Shown piece by piece: positions 1 through 5,661 of a stretch of DNA of 6,050 bases. Under the pieces are notes generated by a model that saw only the letters and a list, made by a program, of their open reading frames with translations, made no database searches and was not told where the DNA came from. Where the stretch lies: NCBI GenBank assembly GCA_027488415.1, contig JAIYBS010000135.1, positions 1-6,050 of the forward strand. Direction: 5' to 3'. Numbering within the stretch: position 1 is the stretch's first letter; every line of letters begins with the position of its first letter. This DNA comes from Planctomycetaceae bacterium (GTDB lineage: Bacteria > Planctomycetota > Phycisphaerae > Phycisphaerales > SM1A02). The position numbers and the translations under genes were made by a program.

Positions 1-48
1 CGGCGATCGTCATCGGATCGACGATTCTAGGCACGGGCCGTCATCCCA

Positions 49-79
49 CTCCGCCGCGGCGGAGATCGGCGGCGCCGCC
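49..79. repeat. Two adjacent GC-rich palindromes near the left edge
   Basis: Positions 49-64 form a perfect 16-bp palindrome (CTCCGCCGCGGCGGAG) and positions 68-79 a perfect 12-bp palindrome (GGCGGCGCCGCC). Each can fold on either strand, but neither is followed by a T-run, so neither is a textbook intrinsic terminator. A plus-strand frame open from position 1 ends at a TAG at 28-30, so this could be the 3' flank of a gene entering from the left. With only nine codons visible that gene cannot be supported. In DNA this GC-rich, short palindromes also arise by chance. No other feature is seen in 1-117. Confidence 0.35.
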
Positions 80-117
80 CGGAGAATGCGCCGTGGGCCT
101 CCCGGGCATGATTTCCG

Positions 118-157
118 AAAAGCACCGCGCCCCGCGGCACATGGCCGCGGGGCGCGG
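118..157 (-). terminator. Rho-independent terminator of the M16 peptidase operon
   Basis: Positions 125-138 pair perfectly with 144-157, giving a 14-bp stem made only of G-C pairs around a 5-nt loop (139-143). Read on the minus strand, the stem is followed directly by TGCTTTTC (T-run at 121-118). It starts 27 nt after the stop codon of the minus-strand peptidase gene. The plus-strand side of the hairpin has no T-run, so the terminator is directional and serves the minus-strand operon. The structure is read directly from the sequence; its function is inferred from the classic stem plus T-tract layout. Confidence 0.85.
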
Positions 158-184
158 GAACTCGTTCGGTGCGGACCGGACGGC

Positions 185-1744
185 TTACTTCTGGTCCGTC
201 CGCTGCGGGACGTCCATCGGCTTCATCGTCATCGGGTCGCGCAGCGGCAGCTCGACCGCCTGGCCGCCGAAGAACTCGGCCATCTTGGCGCGGCCGTTCT
301 GGTCGCCGGGGGCGATCTCGTCCCACTTGCCGACGACCATCACCGCCATGTCGTCGAAGTTGAGGTACTTCTTCGCCACGCGCTGCACGTCCGCCGCGGT
401 CACCTTCTGGATGCTGTCGCGGTAGCGCTGCCAGTACTCGGGGTCACGGCCGGTCCATTCGTCGGAGACGAAGATGCCGAGCGTGGCGTCCTTGCTCGAG
501 AACTGGCCGGGGAAGGCCTCGATGAAGCTCTTCTTGGCGACCTCGAGCTCCTCCGCCGACACCGGCTCGTCCTGCATGCGCTTGAACTCGTCGCGCATCA
601 GCTTGATGGCGAGCGCCACCGTGCCGTTCTTCGACTCGAACGCGCCCGCGAACTGGCCGGGGTAGTACGTGCCCGCCTCGAAGCGCGAGCCGACGCTGTA
701 CGCGAGGCCCTCGTTCGAGCGGATGTTCTTCATCAGCCGGCTGGTGAAGCCGCCGCCGCCGAGGATCTCGTTCATCAGCTCGCCCGCGAAGTAGTCCGGG
801 TCGTCGCGCTGGATGCTCCGGCGCCCGACGCGGACCTTGCCCTGCGGGATGTCCTTGCCGACGTGGTAGACGCCGGGCTTCATCACGTTGGTCGGCGCCG
901 GCGGGTTCGGCGCCATGTCGCCGCGCTTCCAGCCGTCCATGCCGGCCGCGAGACGCTTCATCATGTCCTCGGGATCGAAGTCGCCGGTGACGGAGATGAT
1001 CACGTTGCCCGGCTGGATGAGCTTCGCGTGCTGCTCGCGCATCTTGTCGCCGGTGATCGCGTCCCAGCTGTCCTTCGTGGGCTGCGCGCTCTCGAAGTGG
1101 TCCTCGCCGAACACGAGGTACGACCACTCGCGGCCGAGGATCGCGCCGGCCTCGTCGTTGCGCTGCTTCATGCCCTCGACCGCCTGGCCCTTCAGGATGT
1201 CGAAGCGGGCCTGGTCGAAGCCGGGGTTGCGGAGCATGTCGAAGAACAGCTTCATGCTCTGGTCGAGGTTCGACGTGAGCGTGTTCATCGTGGCGACGAC
1301 GGATCCCTTGTTCGCCGAGACGCCCGCGTTCGTCGCGAGGAAGTCGAGCTGCTCGTCGAGGTCCGCGGGCTTCACGGTGGCGGTGCCGCCGGTGCGGACC
1401 ATCGCGGCCATCGCCGCGGTGAGGCCCGGCACGTCCTTCGGGTCCATGTACGGGCCGCCCTTGAAGGTCAGCGTCAGCGTGACGAGCGGGAACTCCTTGC
1501 TCGGCGCCATGTAGACGGGGGTGCCGTCCGGCAGCGTGCGGCGGAAGTCCTTCGCCTTCGGCGGGACGAAGTCGAGCGCGGCGTACTTGAGGTCCTCGGG
1601 CCGGGCCGGGAGCTTGGCGCTGCGGTCGGACTTCCATCCGGCGGGCGCGTCGCCCTTGGCGGGCTTGGTTGCGGCCTGGGGCGCGGCCGCGAGGCCCAGC
1701 AGGGCGGCGGCGGCGATGGCGGCGGTGGTGAGTGCGTTCTTCAT
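185..1744 (-). CDS. Secreted M16-family peptidase homologue, non-zinc (Arg/Tyr) subunit
   Basis: A 519-residue M16 (COG0612, MEROPS M16B-like) protein. Residues 1 to about 24 are a signal peptide (MKN, then an Ala/Leu-rich core, then an APQA-type cleavage area), so it should act in the periplasm. The first M16 domain lies at about 70-235 and the second at about 243-465, with the conserved 'GDFDP' turn at 254-258. The HxxEH zinc motif is replaced by AAMAA (110-114), and the third-ligand Glu aligns with Gly191, so zinc hydrolysis is not expected from this chain alone. The second domain keeps the substrate-binding pair Arg342 and Tyr349 in 'RSNEGLAYS'. The tail ends in 'FFGGQAVELPLRDP', which I recognise from this subfamily. 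It is second in an operon, 41 nt after the zinc-bearing partner (1786-3672), and a terminator follows. The start is chosen because the ATG at 1744 begins the signal peptide; the frame stays open upstream, but only as antisense-like, Arg-rich sequence within the partner gene. No Shine-Dalgarno is visible. It is probably the partner subunit of an M16 heterodimer; a regulatory or chaperone-like role is also possible. Confidence 0.93.
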   Translation of the reverse strand: MKNALTTAAIAAAALLGLAAAPQAATKPAKGDAPAGWKSDRSAKLPARPEDLKYAALDFVPPKAKDFRRTLPDGTPVYMAPSKEFPLVTLTLTFKGGPYMDPKDVPGLTAAMAAMVRTGGTATVKPADLDEQLDFLATNAGVSANKGSVVATMNTLTSNLDQSMKLFFDMLRNPGFDQARFDILKGQAVEGMKQRNDEAGAILGREWSYLVFGEDHFESAQPTKDSWDAITGDKMREQHAKLIQPGNVIISVTGDFDPEDMMKRLAAGMDGWKRGDMAPNPPAPTNVMKPGVYHVGKDIPQGKVRVGRRSIQRDDPDYFAGELMNEILGGGGFTSRLMKNIRSNEGLAYSVGSRFEAGTYYPGQFAGAFESKNGTVALAIKLMRDEFKRMQDEPVSAEELEVAKKSFIEAFPGQFSSKDATLGIFVSDEWTGRDPEYWQRYRDSIQKVTAADVQRVAKKYLNFDDMAVMVVGKWDEIAPGDQNGRAKMAEFFGGQAVELPLRDPMTMKPMDVPQRTDQK

Positions 1745-1785
1745 GGTGTGTGTGGTGTGGTTGCGTGCGTCCGGCCCCGCGGGGC
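1745..1785 (-). other. 41-nt spacer between the two M16 genes: palindrome plus CA-rich leader without Shine-Dalgarno
   Basis: Just after the upstream stop codon (TGA at 1788-1786) lies a perfect 12-bp palindrome, GCCCCGCGGGGC (1774-1785). It could form only a 4-bp stem with a 4-nt loop, and no T-run follows, so it is not a terminator. The last 19 nt or so before the downstream ATG read as CA-rich sequence on the minus strand (CAACCACACCACACACACC), with no purine-rich ribosome-binding site. The downstream gene is thus probably translated by an SD-independent route or by coupling to the upstream gene. The spacing implies co-transcription. Confidence 0.5.
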
Positions 1786-3672
1786 TCACTTGCCGCCCTC
1801 GAGCTGGCCGATGCGCTCCTGCATCTTCTTCTTCAGGTAGTCCATCACGGGCGCCATCTGCGGCGGCACCTGCGCGGCCTGCGCCTCGAGCTGCGCGAGG
1901 CCCTCCTTCAGCTTCGCGCCGTCGGTCTCCTGCGCGATCTTCTGCGCGGCCTGCCGGGCCATGCCCTGCATCGGGCCGGGCAGCGCGGCGAGGTCGGCGT
2001 CGGCCGCGGGGGCCGCGCCCTCCTTGCGCGTGTAGACCGCCACGGAGCGGTTGTTCTTCCCGAAGTACGTGTTCGCGACGCGCTTGATGTCCTCGGCGGT
2101 CACCGCCTGGATCTTCGCGCTCTCCTTGTTGATCTCGCTCCAGTCGCCGAGCGCCTCGGCGTAGGCCAGCTGGATCATCAGGAAGAAGTTGTTCTGCAGC
2201 CGGCGGTAGCTGTCGGCCATCGCCTGGTTCTTGACCTTCTGCAGCTCCTGCTCGCCGACGGTCTCGGTCTGCAGCTTCTTGAGCTCGGCGTACCACGCCT
2301 CCTCGAGCTGCGCCGGGGTGGCGCTGCCCTTGGTCTCGGCGTCGAAGCTGAACGCGCCGCCGTACTTGCGGCTGTCCTGCCGGGCCGACGCGCTGCTCGC
2401 GACCTGCGAGCCCTCGACCATCTCCTTATAGAGGCGGCCGGTCCGTCCGTTCAGCACCGAGCTCATCACGTCGAGCGCGTACGAGTCCTTGTGCTGGAAG
2501 GGCACGGTGTGGTAGCGGATCTCGACCTGCGGCTGCGTGTCGGCCTCCGCGTACATGCGCATCTCGGCCTTCTGCTCCTGCTCGAGCGTCACCACCGGCG
2601 GCGGCGGCGCCTTGCCCGGCTCGAGGCGGCTGAAGTACTTCAGGATGGTCTGCTTCGCCTCCTTCGGGTCGAAGTCGCCGACCACGATGCCCACGAGGTT
2701 GTTCGGGCGGTAGTACGTGTTCCAGTACTTCATCGCCTCGTCCATCGTGTAGCTGTTCAGGTCGCTCGTCCAGCCGATGACCGGCCACGAGTACGGGCTC
2801 GACATCCAGAACATGCTCTCGAACTGCTCCTGGAACGTGCCGGTCGGCGTGCTCTCGGTGCGCAGGCGGCGCTCCTCGTGCACGACGTCGCGCTCGCTGA
2901 AGAACTCGCGGAACACGCTGCCGTCGAGGCGGTCCGACTCCATCCACGCCCACAGCTCGAACTTGTTGCTCGGGACGTTGATGAAGTAGAAGGTCAGGTC
3001 GTAGCTCGTGAAGGCGTTCATGCCGGTGCCGCCGGCCGCGGTGTAGATCTGGTCGAACTCGTCCTTGACGATCGTCGACAGTGCCTTCTGCTGCGCCTTC
3101 AGGTTGGCGACCTGCTTCTCGAGGTCCGCCTTGCGCTGCTTGCCGGCCTCGGTCGCGGCGTCGGCCTTGGCGAGCTCGGCCTCGAGCTTCTTGATCTCGT
3201 CGTCGCCGGCCTTGCCCTGCTGCTCGTCCATCAGCGCCTTCAGCTCGGCGCGGAGCTTCGCGAGCTCGGGCGTGTCGTTCTTCGGGTCCCACGCGTCGGC
3301 GATGTCGCCCTTGAAGTAGCGGTCGTACTGCGAGGCCCAGGTGAGCTCGTTGATCTTGTCGCGCAGCTGCTTCTGCCGCGCGCGGTAGTCGGCGTCGCGC
3401 TTCGCGTCGCGGGTGCCGATCGTGTCGGTGCCCTTGAACATCATGTGCTCGAAGAAGTGGCTGATGCCCGTGATGCCGGGGCGCTCGTTCACCGAGCCGA
3501 CCTTCGCGAGCCAGCCGGCCGCGATGGTGTTGGGCTGGTCGTGGCGCGGCACGAGCAGGAACTTCATGCCGTTGGGCAGGCTCAGGATCTCGGGCTCCAC
3601 CTGCTGGGCCTGGACGGTCGGGGCCAGCGAGAGGACGGCGGCGAACACGGTCGCGATCGGTGCAAGGCGCAT
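1786..3672 (-). CDS. Secreted M16-family zinc metallopeptidase, catalytic subunit with coiled-coil insert
   Basis: A 628-residue M16 peptidase (COG0612). Residues 1-22 are a signal peptide with a clear VQA|QQ cleavage site, so it is expected in the periplasm. The inverted zinc motif is His72-Phe-Phe-Glu75-His76, where His72 and His76 bind zinc and Glu75 is the catalytic base. The third ligand is most likely Glu267 in 'ERDVVHEERR'. That Glu usually lies roughly 75 residues after the second His; here the gap is 191, because about 115 extra residues (about 83-205) sit between 'MMFKGT' and 'GGTGMNAFTSYD'. The insert is rich in Lys, Glu, Ala and Leu with heptad-like spacing and is likely helical or coiled coil. 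The second domain (about 323-545) includes 'GDFDP' (332-336). It has Val419 and Ser426 where the neighbouring subunit has the Arg/Tyr pair. A further helical tail spans about 551-628 and ends in charged KKKMQERIGQLEGGK. It is the first gene of the operon. The start is set by the signal peptide and a GGAG 11 nt upstream. The family and active site are clear; the substrate is unknown. Confidence 0.95.
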   Translation of the reverse strand: MRLAPIATVFAAVLSLAPTVQAQQVEPEILSLPNGMKFLLVPRHDQPNTIAAGWLAKVGSVNERPGITGISHFFEHMMFKGTDTIGTRDAKRDADYRARQKQLRDKINELTWASQYDRYFKGDIADAWDPKNDTPELAKLRAELKALMDEQQGKAGDDEIKKLEAELAKADAATEAGKQRKADLEKQVANLKAQQKALSTIVKDEFDQIYTAAGGTGMNAFTSYDLTFYFINVPSNKFELWAWMESDRLDGSVFREFFSERDVVHEERRLRTESTPTGTFQEQFESMFWMSSPYSWPVIGWTSDLNSYTMDEAMKYWNTYYRPNNLVGIVVGDFDPKEAKQTILKYFSRLEPGKAPPPPVVTLEQEQKAEMRMYAEADTQPQVEIRYHTVPFQHKDSYALDVMSSVLNGRTGRLYKEMVEGSQVASSASARQDSRKYGGAFSFDAETKGSATPAQLEEAWYAELKKLQTETVGEQELQKVKNQAMADSYRRLQNNFFLMIQLAYAEALGDWSEINKESAKIQAVTAEDIKRVANTYFGKNNRSVAVYTRKEGAAPAADADLAALPGPMQGMARQAAQKIAQETDGAKLKEGLAQLEAQAAQVPPQMAPVMDYLKKKMQERIGQLEGGK

Positions 3673-3683
3673 GGTTCGGGGGT

Positions 3684-3687
3684 CTCC
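3684..3687 (-). promoter_or_regulatory. Weak Shine-Dalgarno (GGAG) of the zinc-subunit M16 gene
   Basis: On the minus strand GGAG lies 11 nt upstream of the ATG at 3672. The spacing is long but usable, and it supports the start that gives the signal peptide. It sits inside a CGCAACGGAG element that recurs on the other strand at 3753-3762. Confidence 0.45.
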
Positions 3688-3767
3688 GTTGCGTGGGCGG
3701 GGATGGTTCCGGGACCATCCACCGCGGGACAGGGAAGGCTACCCCTGCAAACCGCAACGGAGGGGCA

Positions 3768-3795
3768 TTGCGCAACGTCCATTCGGGGCTATCGT
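3768..3795 (+). promoter_or_regulatory. Candidate promoter of the nuclease gene, possibly giving a leaderless mRNA
   Basis: TTGCGC (3768-3773) and TATCGT (3790-3795) are separated by 16 bp and match the sigma-70 hexamers at 3 of 6 and 4 of 6 positions. Transcription would start about 7 nt further on, essentially at the ATG at 3802. No Shine-Dalgarno lies at a normal distance (a GGAGGGG at 3759-3765 is 36 nt away), which fits a leaderless transcript. The hexamer match is weak, so this is a suggestion only. Confidence 0.25.
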
Positions 3796-3801
3796 CATTT
3801 C

Positions 3802-5661
3802 ATGCCCCCACGCGCTCGCCCCGTTCTCGGACGCGCGGCCCTGTCGTTCGCCGCCCTCGCAGCCCTGTCCTGCGTCTCGTCGGCGTCCGCCCAGGTGCGG
3901 GTGGCCACCTACAACATCGTCAAGATGATCGGGGACCCGGTCGCGGTGCGGAACGTGCTCGCCGCGCTGCACGCGGACAACAAGGCTGGCTTCGCGGCGC
4001 CGGTGGGCGTCATCGTCTTCAACGAGGTCGGCCAGTCGTCGCTCGCGACGCTCCAGGCCGCGGTGAACCAGTCCGCCCCGGCGGGCATCACCTACGCGCT
4101 CGCCACCTTCACGATCGCGAGCGGCGAGGACGGCTCCGGCGGCGCGCGCGCGGCGTTCTACCGAACCGACCTGCTCTCCGAGGTGCCGGGCGCGCACGTC
4201 GACATCTCGACCGGCGCGGGCCGCTTCGCCGACCGCTGGCTCTTCCAGCTGAACGGCTACTCCTCGACCGCCGCGCGCTTCTACGTCTACGGCGCGCACC
4301 TGAAGGCGTCGACCGGCTCCGCGAACGAGGCGATCCGGCTCACCGGCGCGCAGGCCATGCGCGCCAACGCCGATGCGCTCGGTGCCGGCGTCCGCGCGAT
4401 CTACGCGGGCGACATGAACTTCTACACGAACACCGAGTCCGGCTACGGCGCCTTCGTCGCCGCCGGCAACGGCGCCGCGATCGACCCGCTCGGCACCGCC
4501 AACTGGACGGGCGCCGCCAACGCGTGGAAGCACACGCAGAGCCCGCGCGACATCGTGGCGAACGGCCTCGTCGGCGGCGGCATGGACGACCGGTTCGACC
4601 TGCTGCTGCCGACCGCGCAGCTCATGGACGGCGCGGGCATCGCGCTGATCCCGAACACCTACCGCGTCCCCGGGAACGACGGCAACCACTACAACCTCGC
4701 GGTCAACGCCGGGAACAACACCTACTTCCCCGGCGATCTCGTCCGCTCGAACGCGCTCGCCGACGAGCTCTTCGCCGCCGCGGACCACATGCCCGTGATC
4801 ATGGACATGCAGGTGCCCGCGTGGAGCACCGCGACGCTCGGCACGGTGCCCGCGCGCGTCATCCAGGGCGCGGTCGCGACGGCCGAGGTGCGCGTCGCGA
4901 ACGATGCGCCCGGCGAGCACGTGCTCGCGGTCGACCCGCTCGACTACACGGTCACCGGCTCGGGCGTGCTCTCCGGCGCGCTCTCCGGGACCGCGGTGCT
5001 CACGCCCTCGTTCACCGCGGTGAGCGTGCCGGTCGTCACCACGACCGTCGGTCTGCGCACCGGCACCGCCACCGTCACGAGCACCAACGAGGCCGTGCAG
5101 AACCCGAGCATCGCGCTTCCCGTCAGCATCCGCGTGCTCCGCGCGAGCAACCCCTCGTTCTCCTCGGCGAGCGACTCGAACACGGTGACCGTCCCGGTCG
5201 CGGCGAACGTCGGCACCACGGCGGTCGACACCTCCATCGCGGTCTCGAACCTCGGCTTCACCGCCGACCAGGCGACGATGGACATCGACGAGGTGCAGAT
5301 CCCCTCGGGGCCGTTCTCGCTCGTCAGCGGGGCGACCTCGGGCGTCGGCGCGAACGCCGCGAGCGTGGTCGTGCGGTTCAACCCGACCGGCCTCTCCCCC
5401 GGCACGTACCAGGCAACCGCCACGATCCGCACGAGCGACGAGAACGTCCCCGGCGCGGTCAATTCGCAGATCGTCGCCACGCTCGTGGCCACGCTCGGCG
5501 GCAGCGCCAACCCGGCGGACCTGAACGGCGACGGCGTCGTGAACGGCGCCGACCTCGGCATCCTGCTCGCGGCGTGGGGCGGCTCGGGCACCGGCGACCT
5601 GAACGGCGACGGAACCATCAACGGGGCCGACATCGGCATCCTGCTCGCGAATTGGGGATGA
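3802..5661 (+). CDS. Secreted endonuclease/exonuclease/phosphatase-fold enzyme with C-terminal dockerin repeats
   Basis: A 619-residue exported hydrolase. Residues 1-30 form a signal peptide (MPPRARP, hydrophobic core, ASA|QV). Residues 31 to about 338 are an endonuclease/exonuclease/phosphatase (DNase I-like) domain with the full catalytic set in order: Asn38 in 'ATYN', Glu75 in 'FNEV', His166 in 'GAHLKAS', Asp204 and Asn206 in 'GDMN', Asp266 in 'DDRFD', and Asp328-His329 in 'DHMPV'. The 'GGMDDRFD' and 'GNDGNHYN' stretches (258-265, 291-298) resemble a secreted subfamily also found in Bacteroidetes. It should cleave phosphodiester or phosphomonoester bonds with a divalent metal; nucleic acid is the likeliest substrate, but lipid or sugar phosphate cannot be excluded. 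Residues about 341-446 and 447-566 look like two Ig-like beta-sandwich domains. Residues 573-619 hold two dockerin-type Ca2+ loops (Asp573/Asn575/Asp577/Asp584 and Asp599/Asn601/Asp603/Asp610), ending in 'NWG'. The start is chosen by the signal peptide, although the frame is open far upstream. The next gene overlaps its stop codon. Confidence 0.93.
   Translation: MPPRARPVLGRAALSFAALAALSCVSSASAQVRVATYNIVKMIGDPVAVRNVLAALHADNKAGFAAPVGVIVFNEVGQSSLATLQAAVNQSAPAGITYALATFTIASGEDGSGGARAAFYRTDLLSEVPGAHVDISTGAGRFADRWLFQLNGYSSTAARFYVYGAHLKASTGSANEAIRLTGAQAMRANADALGAGVRAIYAGDMNFYTNTESGYGAFVAAGNGAAIDPLGTANWTGAANAWKHTQSPRDIVANGLVGGGMDDRFDLLLPTAQLMDGAGIALIPNTYRVPGNDGNHYNLAVNAGNNTYFPGDLVRSNALADELFAAADHMPVIMDMQVPAWSTATLGTVPARVIQGAVATAEVRVANDAPGEHVLAVDPLDYTVTGSGVLSGALSGTAVLTPSFTAVSVPVVTTTVGLRTGTATVTSTNEAVQNPSIALPVSIRVLRASNPSFSSASDSNTVTVPVAANVGTTAVDTSIAVSNLGFTADQATMDIDEVQIPSGPFSLVSGATSGVGANAASVVVRFNPTGLSPGTYQATATIRTSDENVPGAVNSQIVATLVATLGGSANPADLNGDGVVNGADLGILLAAWGGSGTGDLNGDGTINGADIGILLANWG
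5518..5658 (+). repeat. Duplicated dockerin-repeat coding sequence, 78-bp period
   Basis: The 17-bp segment GACCTGAACGGCGACGG occurs at 5518-5534 and again at 5596-5612, and GGCATCCTGCTCGCG follows in both copies. The 78-bp period equals 26 codons. It encodes the two calcium-loop and helix units at the nuclease C-terminus (DLNGDGxxNGADxGILLAxWG). The near-identity at DNA level suggests recent duplication or strong constraint. Dockerins normally come as two such units, so this is one complete module. Confidence 0.85.

Larger units (their letters stand above)
3673..3801. promoter_or_regulatory. Divergent intergenic region with dyad and repeated CGCAACG elements
   Basis: These 129 bp separate the minus-strand M16 operon from the plus-strand nuclease gene, so promoters for both should lie here. 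A dyad at 3701-3707/3714-3720 (GGATGGT, 6-nt spacer, ACCATCC) could be an operator or a hairpin in the M16 leader. CTCCGTTGCG (3684-3693) is an exact inverted copy of CGCAACGGAG (3753-3762). The 7-bp core CGCAACG recurs in direct orientation at 3771-3777, 18 bp after the copy at 3753. I see no convincing -35/-10 pair for the minus strand. The regulatory meaning is inferred from position and repetition. Confidence 0.45.

Noticed and set aside
1..30. C-terminal end of a plus-strand gene ending at the TAG at 28-30
   Set aside because: Only nine codons (RRSSSDRRF) are visible, which is too little to distinguish coding from chance.
1774..1785. Palindrome GCCCCGCGGGGC after the zinc-subunit stop as an intercistronic terminator
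   Set aside because: It allows only a 4-bp stem with no T-run, and the next gene of the operon starts 29 nt later.
86..1840. Long plus-strand open frame opposite the non-zinc M16 gene
   Set aside because: The translation is a repetitive Arg/Leu/Val/Ala/His mixture typical of a GC-driven shadow frame. No family resemblance is seen.
1745..2296. Upstream extension of the non-zinc M16 gene from 1744 to 2296
   Set aside because: The extension lies inside the partner gene in another frame, is Arg-rich shadow sequence, and would bury the obvious signal peptide in the middle of the protein.
1732..3801. The reading frame of the nuclease gene stays open for about 690 codons upstream, antisense to the zinc-subunit M16 gene
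   Set aside because: Its translation is low-complexity (Leu/Arg/Val/Ala-rich) with no recognisable domain, while the opposite strand encodes a clear M16 peptidase. Antisense frames of high-GC genes often lack stops. A gene caller could over-extend the nuclease start here; the signal peptide marks the ATG at 3802.
3862..3873. Possible lipobox (ALSC, Cys24) in the nuclease signal peptide
   Set aside because: The -3 position is Ala rather than Leu, Val or Ile, and a standard ASA|QV signal peptidase I site follows at residue 30. A soluble secreted protein is more likely than a lipoprotein.
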